In this document: positions 1-9,804 of the stretch, piece by piece | Position numbering within the stretch: position 1 is the first letter of the stretch | How the letters are laid out: every line of letters begins with the position of its first letter | Assembly: GCF_001613045.1 (NCBI RefSeq) | Contig: NZ_BDBP01000024.1 | Span: 1 to 64,000 of the forward strand | From: Nocardia lijiangensis NBRC 108240 | Lineage (GTDB): Bacteria > Actinomycetota > Actinomycetes > Mycobacteriales > Mycobacteriaceae | Reading direction: 5' to 3' | Length of the DNA: 64,000 nt | The notes under the pieces: model-generated | Database searches by the model: none | What the model was told of the DNA's origin: nothing | The model's input: the letters and a program-made list of their open reading frames with translations, nothing else | Program-made: the position numbers and the translations under genes

Positions 1-1535
1 GCCAGCGCGGCCCCGGTCTCGTCGGCCAGCCGGATGGCGGCCGACAGCGCGCCGGGCACGCCCGCCATGCGCTCGCCGACCATGATCACCGCGCCGGGTG
101 TGCGCAACAGGCGCGCCGTCGCGCTCACGGTCTCGGATTCCGCGCCGTGGAACGGAATCTCACCCGTGCGCAGTGCGTCCATGAGGTGCGGCTCGGCTCC
201 CGGCATGGCCGGGATCAGGGTGCCCGACATGCGTTCCAGTCCACGCGAGGCGTAGGGCGCCAGCGAGTGGACGGGCAGGCCGCGCTTGCGGGCGGCCTTG
301 CGCAGCCGCAGGTAGACGATCGGGGACTCTTCTTCCGGCTCGAAGCCGACGAGCAACACGATCGACGCCCGCTCCAGGCTGTCGTAGTCGACGGTGACGC
401 CCTGGCCCGCCACTCTGGCCGCGAGGAAATTGGCCTCCTCCGCCGAGTGCGCCCGGATACGGAAATCGATGTCGTTGGTGCCCAAGGCGATTCGCGCGAA
501 CTTCGAATAGGCGTAGGCGTCTTCCTCGGTCACCCGTCCGCCGACCAGCACACCGGCGCTGCCGTGCGCGGCGGCCAGTCCCTCGGCCGCGGCGGCGAGC
601 GCTTCGGACCAGGACGCCGGATGCAGGGTGCCGTCCCAGCCGCGCACCAGCGGCGTGGTGAGGCGGTCGCGCTCGGTGGCGTAGGCGAAGGCCCAGCGGC
701 CCTTGTCGCAGTTCCATTCCTCGTTGACCTGCGGGTCGTCGCCCGCGAGCCTGCGCAACACCTTGCCGCGGCGATGGTCGGTGCGCTGCGCGCAGCCCGA
801 GGCGCAGTGCTCGCACACGCTGGGGCTGGAGACCAGGTCGAAGGGGCGGGCACGGAAGCGGTAGCTGGTGCCGGTGAGCGCGCCGACCGGGCAGATCTGC
901 ACCGTGTTGCCGGAGAAGTAGGAGTCGAACGGTTCGGCCTGGGCGGTGCCGACCTGTTCGAGCGCGCCGCGGTCCATCAGCTCGATGAACGGGTCGCCCG
1001 CGACCTGCTGGGAGAACCGGGTGCAGCGGGCGCACAGCACGCAGCGTTCCCGGTCGAGCAGGACGGCCGAGGACAGCGGAATCGGTTTGGGGTACGTACG
1101 TTTCACGCCGTCGAAGCGGGTCTCCGGTCGGCCGGAGGACATGGCCTGGTTCTGCAGCGGGCACTCACCACCCTTGTCGCAGACCGGGCAGTCCAGGGGA
1201 TGGTTGATCAGCAGCAGTTCCATCACCCCCTCCTGCGCGCGCTCGGCGGCGGGCGAGGTGAGCTGGGTGCGCACGATCATGCCGTCGGTCACGGTCTGGG
1301 TGCAGGACGCGACCGGCTTGCGCTGGCCTTCCACCTCGACCAGGCATTGGCGGCAGGCGCCGACCGGGTCCAGCAGTGGATGGTCGCAGAAGCGCGGAAT
1401 CTGGATGCCGATCAATTCCGCGGCGCGGATCACCAGGGTCCCCGCGGGCACGCTGACGGGCGTGCCGTCGATGACGACGGTGACGAGATCGGCGGGTGCC
1501 AGCCCACTCGTATTGCTGCTCACTGTCGCCGTCAT
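1..1535 (-). CDS. nuoG: NADH-quinone oxidoreductase subunit G, C-terminus outside window
   Basis: Peripheral-arm subunit of respiratory complex I that carries several iron-sulfur clusters between the FMN site in NuoF and the quinone module. Reading from the ATG at 1535, the N-terminus has the ferredoxin-like 2Fe-2S cysteines (C50, C61, C64, C78), then [17 protein letters not shown] and CEHCASGC cluster motifs, followed by the start of the molybdopterin-type domain. About 511 codons lie in the window and the gene continues past base 1. Its ATG overlaps the nuoF stop (ATGA), so the two are translationally coupled. Identity is very secure; only the C-terminus is missing. Confidence 0.95.
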   Translation of the reverse strand, partial: MTATVSSNTSGLAPADLVTVVIDGTPVSVPAGTLVIRAAELIGIQIPRFCDHPLLDPVGACRQCLVEVEGQRKPVASCTQTVTDGMIVRTQLTSPAAERAQEGVMELLLINHPLDCPVCDKGGECPLQNQAMSSGRPETRFDGVKRTYPKPIPLSSAVLLDRERCVLCARCTRFSQQVAGDPFIELMDRGALEQVGTAQAEPFDSYFSGNTVQICPVGALTGTSYRFRARPFDLVSSPSVCEHCASGCAQRTDHRRGKVLRRLAGDDPQVNEEWNCDKGRWAFAYATERDRLTTPLVRGWDGTLHPASWSEALAAAAEGLAAAHGSAGVLVGGRVTEEDAYAYSKFARIALGTNDIDFRIRAHSAEEANFLAARVAGQGVTVDYDSLERASIVLLVGFEPEEESPIVYLRLRKAARKRGLPVHSLAPYASRGLERMSGTLIPAMPGAEPHLMDALRTGEIPFHGAESETVSATARLLRTPGAVIMVGERMAGVPGALSAAIRLADETGAAL

Positions 1536-2857
1536 CGAACCTCTTCTCCTGCCTCGGCCCAGGCCGTCGAGCGCGCGGGATCGAACGGGCAGCCGCCCGA
1601 GCGCAGATGATCGATGTACTCCTCGCGGAAGTACTTCAGCGAGGACAGAATCGGGCTGGCCGCACCGTCGCCGAGCGCGCAGAACGATTTGCCGTTGATG
1701 CTGTCGCTGATGTCGAGCAACTTGTCCAGATCCGATTCGGTGCCGCGGCCCGTCTCCACCCGCTTCAGCAGCTGGACCAGCCAGTAGGTGCCCTCCCGGC
1801 ACGGGGTGCATTTGCCGCAGGATTCGTGGGCATAGAACTCGGTCCAGCGCAGCACCGCGCGCACCACGCAGGTGGTGTCGTCGAAGATCTGTAAAGCCTT
1901 GGTGCCCAACATGGATCCGGCGCCCATGACGCCCTCGTAGTCGAGCGGAACGTCCAGATGCTCCTCGGTGAACAGCGGGGTGGACGAACCGCCCGGCGTC
2001 CAGAACTTCACCCGGTGGCCCGCGCGCACACCGCCCGCGTAGTCGAGCAGCTCGCGCAGCGTGATGCCCAGCGGCGCCTCGTACTGGCCGGGCCGTGCCA
2101 CGTGGCCGGACAGCGAGTAGAGGGTGAAGCCGGGCGATTTCTCGCTGCCCATGGAGCGGAACCAGCCGGTGCCGTTGAGGATGATGGGCGGCACGCTGGC
2201 GATGGACTCCACGTTGTTGACCACCGTCGGGCAGGCGTAGAGGCCCGCGACGGCAGGGAACGGCGGGCGCAGCCTCGGCTGGCCGCGGCGACCCTCCAGG
2301 GAGTCCAGCAGCGCGGTCTCCTCGCCGCAGATGTAGGCGCCCGCGCCCGCGTGCACGACCAGGTCCAGGTCGTAGCCGGAGCCGAGGATGTCGCGGCCCA
2401 GGTAGCCCGCTGCGTACGCCTGCTCGACCGCGGCCTGCAGCCTGCGCAGCACCGGCACCACTTCGCCGCGCACATAGATGAACGCGGTCGCCGCGCGGAT
2501 GGCGTAGGAGGCGATGACGACGCCCTCGATCAGCGCGTGCGGCGATGCCAGCATGAGCGGAATGTCTTTGCAGGTACCGGGTTCCGACTCGTCGGCGTTG
2601 ACCACCAGGTAGTGCGGTTTCATCGTGCCGTCGGGGCCGGGACCCTGCGGGATGAAGCTCCACTTCATGCCGGTCGGGAAGCCTGCGCCGCCGCGGCCGC
2701 GCAGTCCGGCATCCTTGACCGCCTGGATGACCTGGTCCGGTTCCATGCGTAGCGCGTTGCGCAGCGCCTGGTAACCGTCGTGCCGTCGATAGGTGTCGAT
2801 GGTCCAGGACTGCGGGTCGTCCCAGTACCTGGTGAGCACCGGTGTCAAGGTGGTCAT
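1532..2857 (-). CDS. nuoF: NADH-quinone oxidoreductase subunit F
   Basis: Binds NADH and FMN and hosts the N3 4Fe-4S cluster, so it is the electron entry point of complex I. The 441-residue product matches the usual length. The FMN/NADH loop [13 protein letters not shown] lies at residues 54-66, and the cluster ligands are C347, C350, C353 (SCGKCTPC) and C393. The start at 2857 (MTTLTPVL) is chosen because it overlaps the nuoE stop as ATGA; in-frame sequence further upstream is only nuoE read in the wrong frame. Confidence 0.97.
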   Translation of the reverse strand: MTTLTPVLTRYWDDPQSWTIDTYRRHDGYQALRNALRMEPDQVIQAVKDAGLRGRGGAGFPTGMKWSFIPQGPGPDGTMKPHYLVVNADESEPGTCKDIPLMLASPHALIEGVVIASYAIRAATAFIYVRGEVVPVLRRLQAAVEQAYAAGYLGRDILGSGYDLDLVVHAGAGAYICGEETALLDSLEGRRGQPRLRPPFPAVAGLYACPTVVNNVESIASVPPIILNGTGWFRSMGSEKSPGFTLYSLSGHVARPGQYEAPLGITLRELLDYAGGVRAGHRVKFWTPGGSSTPLFTEEHLDVPLDYEGVMGAGSMLGTKALQIFDDTTCVVRAVLRWTEFYAHESCGKCTPCREGTYWLVQLLKRVETGRGTESDLDKLLDISDSINGKSFCALGDGAASPILSSLKYFREEYIDHLRSGGCPFDPARSTAWAEAGEEVR

Positions 2858-3564
2858 CGGAGGCCCTCCCCGTTCGGCCGCGGCGCCTGCATGTCGAGGT
2901 GCTTGGCCACCCGCAGACCGGCGACGGTCGGCTCGCCCGCCGCGCCGTCGAGCACGCCGGGACGGTCGTCGGGGAAGCCGGCCAGGATCCGCGCGGTCTC
3001 CCGGAACGTGCACAGCGGCGCGCCGCGGGTCGGGGTCACCTGCTGCCCGGCACGCAACGCGTCGACCAGGGCCCGCGCCGATTCCGGCGTCTGGTTGTCG
3101 AAGAATTCCCAGTTCACCATCACGACCGGCGCGAAATCGCAGGCGGCGTTGCATTCGATGTGTTCGAGGGTGATCGACCCGTCGGCGGTGGTCTCGCCGT
3201 GGCGCAGGCCGAGGTGGGTCTCCAGTGCGGCCAGGATCGCGTCGCCGCCCATGACCGCGCACAGCGTGTTGGTGCACACGCCGACGTGGTAGTCGCCGGT
3301 GGGCGTGCGCCGGAACATGGAGTAGAAGGTGGCCACCGCGGTGACCTCGGCGCCGGTGAGGCCCAGCTGGTCGGCGCAGAACTCGATGCCGGTGCCCGAC
3401 ACGTGCCCCTCTTCGGCCTGCACCAGGTGCAGCAGCGGCAGCAGCGCTGAGCGCGGATGCGGGTAGCGGGCGATGATCGCCGCCGCGTCGACCTCCAGCC
3501 GCTCCCGCACGTAGGGCGGGAACGGCTCGGGCCGCGTGGAGAGCTTCAGCAGGATCTCGGTCAT
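2854..3564 (-). CDS. nuoE: NADH-quinone oxidoreductase subunit E
   Basis: Thioredoxin-like 2Fe-2S subunit (cluster N1a) that pairs with NuoF in the NADH-oxidising module. The 236-residue product has the two expected cysteine pairs, CTNTLC and CNAAC, and the conserved ATFYSMF helix. A proline-rich tail of about 60 residues follows the core, as in other actinobacterial NuoE proteins. Start and stop both overlap the neighbouring genes by four bases. Confidence 0.96.
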   Translation of the reverse strand: MTEILLKLSTRPEPFPPYVRERLEVDAAAIIARYPHPRSALLPLLHLVQAEEGHVSGTGIEFCADQLGLTGAEVTAVATFYSMFRRTPTGDYHVGVCTNTLCAVMGGDAILAALETHLGLRHGETTADGSITLEHIECNAACDFAPVVMVNWEFFDNQTPESARALVDALRAGQQVTPTRGAPLCTFRETARILAGFPDDRPGVLDGAAGEPTVAGLRVAKHLDMQAPRPNGEGLR

Positions 3565-4940
3565 CGGTCGACACCACCCATCACCGGGTCGATGCTCGCG
3601 ACGGAGGCGATGACATCGGCGACCATGCCGCCCTCGCACATCGCCGCCACCGCTTGCAGATTCGTGAACGAGGGATCGCGATAGTGCACGCGGTAGGGCC
3701 GGGTGCCGCCGTCGCTGACCATGTGCACGCCGAGCTCGCCGCGCGGCGATTCGACTGCGATATACACCTGCCCGGCGGGGACCCGGATGCCCTCGGTGAC
3801 GAGCTTGAAGTGGTGGATGAGGCCCTCCATCGACGTGCCCATGATGCGGCCGATGTGCTTGGGGGAGTTGCCGAGTCCGTCGGGGCCGAGCTGCAGATCG
3901 GCGGGCCAGGCCAGCTTCTTGTCCTCGATCATCACCGGTCCGGGCCGCAGCCGGTCCAGGCACTGTTCGACGATCTTGAGCGATTCCTTCATCTCCTCCA
4001 CCCGGATCAGGTAGCGGCCGTAACAGTCGCAGCCGGTGGTGGTGGGAACGTCGAATTCGTAGTTCTCGTAACCGCAATAGGGCTGCGCCTTGCGCAGGTC
4101 GAGCGGCAGGCCGGTGGCGCGCAGCACCGGGCCGGTGATGCCGAGGGCCATGCATCCGGTCAGGTCGAGGTAGCCGATGTCCTGGGTGCGGGCCTTCCAG
4201 ATGGGGTTCTGGGTGAGCAGATGCTCCATCTCGCGCAATCGTTTCGGCAGCAGGGCCAGCAGCTCGCGGACCTTGGTGACGCCGTCCTCGGGCAGGTCCT
4301 GGGCCAGTCCGCCGGGGCGCACGTAGGCGTGGTTCATCCGCAGACCGGTGATGGTCTCGAACACGTCCAGGATGAGTTCGCGCTCGCGGAACCCGAACAG
4401 CATCGGGGTGAGTGCGCCCAGTTCCATGCCGCCGGTGGCCAGCGCGACCAGGTGCGAGGAGATGCGGTTGAGCTCCATCAGCATGACCCGGAGGACGGTG
4501 GCGCGCTCGGGAATCTGCTCGGTGACGTCGAGCAGCTTCTCCACGCCGAGGCAGTACGCCGTCTCGTTGAAGAACGGCGACAGGTAGTCCATCCGGGTCA
4601 CGAAGGTGACGCCCTGCATCCAGTTGCGGAACTCGAGGTTCTTCTCGATGCCGGTGTGCAGGTAGCCGATGCCGCAGCGGGCCTCGGTGACGGTCTCGCC
4701 CTCGATCTCCAGGATGATGCGCAGCACGCCGTGCGTGGACGGGTGCTGGGGACCCATGTTCACGACGATGCGCTCTTCGCCTGCGCCATCGAGGGTTTCG
4801 GTGACGGTGTCCCAGTCCTGACCGGCGACGGTGACGATGGTCGGCTCCGAGGGATTCATGGCGTGCTCCCGCGTTTGGTCCGCAGCGGGTTCGCGCCCGG
4901 AGTCGGTGTCGACGCCGGGCTGGGTATCGATGTCGTTCAC
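3561..4940 (-). CDS. nuoD: NADH-quinone oxidoreductase subunit D
   Basis: The 49-kDa subunit that, with NuoB, forms the quinone-reducing site of complex I. The family signature [14 protein letters not shown] and the hydrogenase-like C-terminal motif are present. The GTG at 4940 overlaps the nuoC stop by one base and is preceded by GGAGGG, giving 459 residues. An internal ATG at 4859 with GGGAG upstream would give 432 residues, close to the M. tuberculosis protein, and is a real alternative. The first 27 residues are the only uncertain part. Confidence 0.95.
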   Translation of the reverse strand: MNDIDTQPGVDTDSGREPAADQTREHAMNPSEPTIVTVAGQDWDTVTETLDGAGEERIVVNMGPQHPSTHGVLRIILEIEGETVTEARCGIGYLHTGIEKNLEFRNWMQGVTFVTRMDYLSPFFNETAYCLGVEKLLDVTEQIPERATVLRVMLMELNRISSHLVALATGGMELGALTPMLFGFRERELILDVFETITGLRMNHAYVRPGGLAQDLPEDGVTKVRELLALLPKRLREMEHLLTQNPIWKARTQDIGYLDLTGCMALGITGPVLRATGLPLDLRKAQPYCGYENYEFDVPTTTGCDCYGRYLIRVEEMKESLKIVEQCLDRLRPGPVMIEDKKLAWPADLQLGPDGLGNSPKHIGRIMGTSMEGLIHHFKLVTEGIRVPAGQVYIAVESPRGELGVHMVSDGGTRPYRVHYRDPSFTNLQAVAAMCEGGMVADVIASVASIDPVMGGVDR

Positions 4941-5713
4941 TAGCTGTACGCCCTCCGCTCGTCGGGCGGCGGGATGCGCGCGCCCTTGTATTCGACCGGG
5001 ATCCCGCCGAGCGGGTAGTCCTTGCGCTGGGGGTGGCCACGCCAGTCGTCGGGCATGGCGATGCGGGTCAGCGACGGGTGACCGTCGAAGACGATGCCGA
5101 AGAAGTCGTAGGTCTCCCGCTCGTGCCAGTCGGTGGTCGGGTACACCGAGTACAGCGAGGGAATGTGCGGATCGGCGTCGGGCGCCGACGCTTCGACGCG
5201 CAGCCTGCGGCTGTGGGTGACCGACATCAGGTGGTACACAGCGTGCAGTTCGCGGCCGGTGTCGTGCGGGTAGTGCACGCCGTTGACGCCGAGGCACAGC
5301 TCGAAACGCAGTGCGGCGTCGTCACGCAACACCTGCGCGACGCGCGGCAGATGCTCCCTGTGCACGTGCAGGGTGAGTTCGCCGCGGAAGACGACGACCT
5401 TCTCGATGGCGTCCTCGAAGGACGTGGGCGCCAGCGCGGTCCGCAGCGCGTCGACGACCTCGTCGAAGTAGCCGCCGTAGGGCGCGGGTGTGCTGCCCGG
5501 CAGGGTGACGGGGCGGACCAGGCGGCCGTAGCCGGAGGTGTCGCCGGTGCCGGAGATCCCGAACATGCCGCGCCGCACGCCGATGACCTCTTCGCCCGCG
5601 AGTTCGGGTTCGGCCTGCGACGGGAGCGTGCCCTCGGGTCCCGCGGTCGCCGCGGCGTCGATTTCCGACTGGGGCGTAGTGGTGTCGGTGTTCTCGGGGG
5701 AGTCGAAGGTCAT
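4940..5713 (-). CDS. nuoC: NADH-quinone oxidoreductase subunit C
   Basis: The 30-kDa subunit of the complex I connecting module. The 257-residue product has an acidic, low-complexity N-terminus of about 45 residues, then the family core ending in the hallmark [16 protein letters not shown] and a [13 protein letters not shown] loop. It is separate from nuoD here, unlike the fused NuoCD of enterobacteria. The ATG overlaps the nuoB stop (ATGA). Confidence 0.96.
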   Translation of the reverse strand: MTFDSPENTDTTTPQSEIDAAATAGPEGTLPSQAEPELAGEEVIGVRRGMFGISGTGDTSGYGRLVRPVTLPGSTPAPYGGYFDEVVDALRTALAPTSFEDAIEKVVVFRGELTLHVHREHLPRVAQVLRDDAALRFELCLGVNGVHYPHDTGRELHAVYHLMSVTHSRRLRVEASAPDADPHIPSLYSVYPTTDWHERETYDFFGIVFDGHPSLTRIAMPDDWRGHPQRKDYPLGGIPVEYKGARIPPPDERRAYS

Positions 5714-6264
5714 CGCAGCAGACCCTCCATCCGAATGGTCGGGGTCGCCGCGAGCGCCGCCTGCTCGGCGGCGCGGACCGCCTCCTCGCGGTTGACGCCG
5801 AGCGGCATCTCCTGAATCTTGGCGTGCAGCGCCAGAATCGCGTTGAGCAGCATTTCCGGGCGCGGCGGGCAGCCGGGCAGGTAGATGTCGACCGGCACCA
5901 CGTGGTCGACGCCCTGCACGATGGCGTAGTTGTTGAACATGCCGCCGGAGGAGGCGCAGACGCCCATGGCGAGCACCCATTTCGGCTCGGTCATCTGGTC
6001 GTAGACCTGCCGCAGCACCGGCGCCATCTTCTGGCTGACCCGGCCCGCGACGATCATCAGGTCGGCCTGCCGTGGCGAGGCGCGGAAGGCCTCCATGCCG
6101 AAGCGGGCGAGATCGAATCGTCCTGCACCGGTGGCCATCATCTCGATGGCGCAGCAGGCCAGACCGAAGGTGGCGGGCCACAGCGACCCCTTGCGCAGAT
6201 ATCCGGCGAAATCCTCCACCGTGCTCAGCAGAAAGCCGCTGGGCAGTTTTTCCTCGAGACCCAT
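5710..6264 (-). CDS. nuoB: NADH-quinone oxidoreductase subunit B
   Basis: Carries cluster N2, the last iron-sulfur centre before quinone. The 184-residue product has all four cluster cysteines: the adjacent pair C37/C38 (LACCAIEMM), C103 (GVCASSGG) and C132 (PGCPPRPE). The tandem cysteine pair is diagnostic of the family. It lies 48 bp downstream of nuoA and overlaps nuoC. Confidence 0.97.
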   Translation of the reverse strand: MGLEEKLPSGFLLSTVEDFAGYLRKGSLWPATFGLACCAIEMMATGAGRFDLARFGMEAFRASPRQADLMIVAGRVSQKMAPVLRQVYDQMTEPKWVLAMGVCASSGGMFNNYAIVQGVDHVVPVDIYLPGCPPRPEMLLNAILALHAKIQEMPLGVNREEAVRAAEQAALAATPTIRMEGLLR

Positions 6265-6312
6265 TTCCGACTAACTCTCACTTCCACTGTGCGGGTGAAT
6301 CCTTGGTGGCGA

Positions 6313-6693
6313 TCAGTCCCAACTGAGTCCGCCGCGGCGCCACTCGTAGGCGTAGGCGACCGAGACGTTGAAGATGAACAGCGCCATCGCGGCGAGACCG
6401 AAGAGACCGAGCGCATCGAAGTGGACGGCCCACGGGTAGAGGAACACGATCTCGATGTCGAAGATGATGAACAGCATGGCGGTGAGGTAGTACTTCACCG
6501 GAAAGCGTTGTCCGGTAACGCTTCCCGGCCCGCCTGCGACGGCGTGCGGAGTGGGCTCGATGCCGCACTCGTAGGCCTCCAGTTTGGCCCGGTTGTAGCG
6601 CTTCGGCCCGATGAGGGCCGCCAAGATGATGGAAAAGACCGCGAAGGCCGCGGCGACCGCGCCGAGCACCAGGGTCGGCAACTCCATGTTCAC
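6313..6693 (-). CDS. nuoA: NADH-quinone oxidoreductase subunit A
   Basis: Small membrane subunit of complex I and first gene of the operon. Three hydrophobic helices are visible, with the signature YECGIEP in the loop and FIIFDIEIVFLYPW in helix two. The GTG at 6693 is chosen because the resulting N-terminus (VNMELPTLVLG) aligns residue for residue with the M. tuberculosis protein (as remembered), and a purine-rich GGGAAG lies about seven bases upstream; this gives 126 residues. The ATG at 6687 is the alternative. Longer upstream extensions look non-coding. Confidence 0.94.
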   Translation of the reverse strand: MNMELPTLVLGAVAAAFAVFSIILAALIGPKRYNRAKLEAYECGIEPTPHAVAGGPGSVTGQRFPVKYYLTAMLFIIFDIEIVFLYPWAVHFDALGLFGLAAMALFIFNVSVAYAYEWRRGGLSWD

Positions 6694-7215
6694 GACTGCA
6701 CTTCCCCTCCTGCGAGCCCGGGGCTCCCTCGATGGCGGCTGGCGGCAGCTTCCGAGGCGGGCTGACGTCGTTGTCCGCTCGGCCAGACTCGCCCCATGGC
6801 CTCGCTCGGCGGGGCGTGCGCCAGGGAGATCAGACACAGCGGGTCTCATGCCCGTGCTCGCGCCCATGTGAGCTACGGCACAGCCTACAACCGATAGGAC
6901 TGGGTGCGACCCCTTTGCTCCCGGATCTTTGATCGAATTCGGAACTGCGATTCATGACTGATGTGGGGTAATCGCCCTCGTCGTCACGTGACGAACTGGG
7001 TTGTCGTTCCAGCGGCGATTAGGTGACGAAGCTACCGACGGGTATCGGTAGCACCCGATGAGTTGTCCGCGATGGGGGCGGCGTCGCACGCGTCGAACTT
7101 GCACCCGCGATGATTGCCGGACGCTATTGGTGACGATTGCTAATCGGTCGCTGGGGCGCGTGCACTGCTCTGCCCCTCGCGCGAGAGTGATTCAATGATG
7201 ACGTTTCGCTATGAA
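6694..7215. other. Gene-free leader and promoter region of the nuo operon
   Basis: About 520 bases with no convincing reading frame, between the nuoA start and the next minus-strand gene. It should hold the nuo promoter. The only clear structure is a 14-base perfect palindrome at 6981-6994; a related GTGACGAAG string recurs about 30 bases further on. No riboswitch fold was recognised. Confidence 0.6.
6981..6994. promoter_or_regulatory. Perfect 14-bp palindrome upstream of nuoA
   Basis: TCGTCACGTGACGA is an exact inverted repeat about 290 bases upstream of the nuoA start. It could be an operator for an unidentified dimeric regulator of complex I. It could also be chance in GC-rich DNA, and no regulator is assigned. 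Confidence 0.35.
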
Positions 7216-7626
7216 TCAGGCGGCGGTGCGTTTGCGCAGCAGCGTGACCACGGCCTCGGTGAGACGGATCGGATCGATCGGATGCGCGACCGCGGCTTCG
7301 GCACGCGACCAGGTCGCCAGCCAGGCGTCGTCCGGACGGCCGGTGAGCACGAGCACCGGCGGGCACTCCGCGATCTCGTCCTTGAGCTGTTTGGCGATGC
7401 CGAGCCCGCCCGCCGGCGACGATTCGCCGTCGAGGATGGCCAGGTCGATGCCGCCCTCGTCCATCCGCTCGATGACGACCGGGGCGGTGGCCACCTCGAG
7501 GTAATCCAGGTCGGGTAGCTCGGGGTGCGGGTGTCTGCCCAGCGCCAGTATCACCTGGCGCCGGGTATCGGCATCGTTGCTGTAGACCAGCACCCGCAGC
7601 GGGGTGGAACGAGTCGAGTCGGCCAC
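7216..7626 (-). CDS. CheY-like response regulator receiver protein (Rv3143-like)
   Basis: Single-domain receiver-like protein of 136 residues without an output domain. It starts LRVLVYSNDADTRRQV, where the usual acidic pair of a receiver is only partly kept, and has DLAILDGE at the phospho-acceptor strand and VLVLTGRPDD at the switch strand. A gene of this kind sits beside nuoA in M. tuberculosis (Rv3143), so the link to complex I is conserved context. The GTG at 7626 is used because upstream extension would run into the divergent gene; its ribosome site is weak. Function is unknown. Confidence 0.8.
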   Translation of the reverse strand: MADSTRSTPLRVLVYSNDADTRRQVILALGRHPHPELPDLDYLEVATAPVVIERMDEGGIDLAILDGESSPAGGLGIAKQLKDEIAECPPVLVLTGRPDDAWLATWSRAEAAVAHPIDPIRLTEAVVTLLRKRTAA

Positions 7627-7762
7627 GCTGGGATGGTACGTCCGCTGCGGTCCGCGCCGTGGCAGGTTCGCGCAGATCGATGTGCGCGTCGTCGCGAACG
7701 GATGCCTCGAAGGCACGGTGATCGCAAGCGCCCCATAGGAATTTGGCGGTACCATCCGGCGA

Positions 7763-9304
7763 ATGCGGGGAGATCTCACCCCGGTCCTCGTCGACACCGA
7801 CATCTGGACCGACGACATGGTTGGCCACGCCGGGATCCCGGTCATCGATGTACCTTTCGTGACGATCGGCAGCGGAATCGGGTCGTTCGCCGCCTTCGAC
7901 ACCCTCCGGATCTACGGCGTGCCCGCGCGTTCGATCGCGGTGCTCGGTCCGCAGGACGTGCCGTGGTCCGGATACGAATACCTGACCCGGGTGTCGCAGA
8001 TTCCGCGCGGCGAGCGACTGCGCAGCGATTCCGGCAGCACCCCCGAGAACATTTGGGGCTTTCCGTCGTACGCGGTGCGCGAGGCGATTGCTGAAAAGTC
8101 GCTGACTCCGCTGTGGAACGTGCTCACCGAGCCGATCCTCACCAACTACTACACACCACGCGCCGGACAGGCGTTCACCGCGATGGAGCGCGAGTACCAC
8201 CGCGTCGACTACGCGCGCTCGTTGTACAAGGGGCAGGTCCGGATGGTGCGCAGGCGCCACGGCGGCGGCTACTTCACGATTCTTACGCCGCCCGACGGTG
8301 CGACGCCAACCAAGCGGGTGGCCTTCCGCAGCACGTATGTGCATGTGGCCGTCGGCTATCCGGGACTGCGGTTGCTGCCCGATCTGCAGGCCTACCGCGA
8401 GCGCTTCCGCGACCCGACCCGGGTGGTGAACGCGTACGAACCGCACGAGCACATCTATCAGGCGCTCCAGCGAAGACCGGGGACGGTCATGATCCGCGGC
8501 GCGGGAATCGTGGCCAGCCGTGTGCTGCAGCGATTGATCGACGATCGGGACAACTATCGGCTCAACACCCAGATTCTGCATCTATTCCGCACCTACGTCG
8601 CCGGTCCGCACGGGCCGAGCGTGTTCATGCGCCGCAAGGGCGCCGACGGCTGGGCCTACCAAGGGTTCAACTGGCCGAAGGGCGCGTGGGGCGGGCAGTT
8701 GAAAGCGAAGCTGCGGCGGCTGGAGGGGGAGGAGCGCGCCGCGCTGTACAAGATGCTCGGCGGCACCAACACTCCGGTGCGCAAGAGCTGGCAGGAGCAG
8801 CTGAAGCGCGGCCGCGCGCAGGGCTGGTACCAGGTGATGGCGGGCAGCGCCCGCGATCTGCGTCCGGCCGAGGGCAAGCCCGGCGTGGTGACCACCATCG
8901 ATCCGGATGCGCAGGCGCTGTTGCCTTTTCCGCCGCCGACGCAACCGTTCGACACCCACGCCGACTACATCATCGACTGCACCGGCCTGGAGGCCGACAT
9001 CCGCGAACACCGGCTACTCGCCGACTTGCTCGACCACACCGGCGCCGGGCGCAACCCGGTCGGCCGACTGGACGTGGACCGGACGTTCGAGCTGATCGGC
9101 ACCCGTAGCGGTACGGGGCGCATGTACGCCGCGGGCAGCGCGACACTCGGCGGCTACTACGCGGGCGTCGACTCGTTCCTCGGCCTGCAGTACGCCGCAC
9201 TGGAAATGGCGGACGACCTCGCCGCGCGCGGCTTCTGCCGCCGCCTCGGCCCGCTGCGCTCGGCGCAGCAGTGGTGGCTGTGGGTCAACGACAAGAAGAT
9301 CTGA
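7763..9304 (+). CDS. Putative FAD/NAD(P)-binding oxidoreductase
   Basis: A 513-residue soluble protein with two Rossmann-like turns: VTIGSGIGSFAAFDTLR near residue 35 and VMIRGAGIVASRVLQRL near residue 243. A C-terminal MYAAGSATLGGYYAG segment resembles the flavin-contacting end of large flavoproteins. The substrate cannot be read from sequence. It is followed after three bases by a membrane protein and then an FHA protein on the same strand, so the three probably form one operon. The ATG has a weak ribosome site, so the exact start is uncertain. Confidence 0.7.
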   Translation: MRGDLTPVLVDTDIWTDDMVGHAGIPVIDVPFVTIGSGIGSFAAFDTLRIYGVPARSIAVLGPQDVPWSGYEYLTRVSQIPRGERLRSDSGSTPENIWGFPSYAVREAIAEKSLTPLWNVLTEPILTNYYTPRAGQAFTAMEREYHRVDYARSLYKGQVRMVRRRHGGGYFTILTPPDGATPTKRVAFRSTYVHVAVGYPGLRLLPDLQAYRERFRDPTRVVNAYEPHEHIYQALQRRPGTVMIRGAGIVASRVLQRLIDDRDNYRLNTQILHLFRTYVAGPHGPSVFMRRKGADGWAYQGFNWPKGAWGGQLKAKLRRLEGEERAALYKMLGGTNTPVRKSWQEQLKRGRAQGWYQVMAGSARDLRPAEGKPGVVTTIDPDAQALLPFPPPTQPFDTHADYIIDCTGLEADIREHRLLADLLDHTGAGRNPVGRLDVDRTFELIGTRSGTGRMYAAGSATLGGYYAGVDSFLGLQYAALEMADDLAARGFCRRLGPLRSAQQWWLWVNDKKI

Positions 9305-9307
9305 GCG

Positions 9308-9751
9308 ATGACTCCCACTCTGAACGGGCGAATCCAGACCCGTGTGTTCGTGCTCGGTGCGATCGGTCTGCTGGTGGCACTCGTCATCACGCCGCTGCTG
9401 CCGACGGGATCGCTCTCGCTCGGCCAGTCCTATCGGGTGACGCTGTCGGTGCTGCTCGCGGTGATCCTGGTCGGCGTGCTCTGGGAGCTGCTGTACCACT
9501 TCCTCCAGCAATTTCGATGGGAGAAGGACTGGCCGACGTTGTTCGGGCTGCTGACGATCGTGAACGAGGGGCTGCTGGTGTGGCTGCTCCTGCGCACCAC
9601 CACGATCGTGCTGCCCGAGCACCTGCGGCCTTCGGCGGCGGCGTTCCTGATCCACTTCGTGGTCACCTGGATCGTGTTCTGGCTCTTCGTGAACGGGCCG
9701 ATCCGGCTGTTCTTCCACCGCTGGCGGTACAACGGAGGCAGGTTCCTGTGA
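9308..9751 (+). CDS. Four-helix integral membrane protein, unknown function
   Basis: The 147-residue product is almost entirely hydrophobic. Four membrane segments are evident at about residues 13-31, 45-63, 75-95 and 110-130, and the C-terminus is basic (FFHRWRYNGGR). There is no signal peptide and no recognised domain. It sits between the oxidoreductase and the FHA gene with minimal spacing, suggesting it anchors or partners one of them at the membrane. Confidence 0.75.
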   Translation: MTPTLNGRIQTRVFVLGAIGLLVALVITPLLPTGSLSLGQSYRVTLSVLLAVILVGVLWELLYHFLQQFRWEKDWPTLFGLLTIVNEGLLVWLLLRTTTIVLPEHLRPSAAAFLIHFVVTWIVFWLFVNGPIRLFFHRWRYNGGRFL

Positions 9752-9804
9752 GCGGGGCGGTGCGCCGCCCCGGTTGGGGCGGGGCGCCGCGAAGGAGGGT
9801 GGCG

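Noticed and set aside
147..1610. Long plus-strand frame of 487 codons
   Set aside because: It is antisense to nuoG; its composition (runs of RR, GG, AA) is that of a shadow frame and no domain is recognisable.
6694..6867. N-terminal extension of nuoA by 58 residues
   Set aside because: The extension is arginine/proline-rich and unlike NuoA. The GTG at 6693 aligns with the family start.
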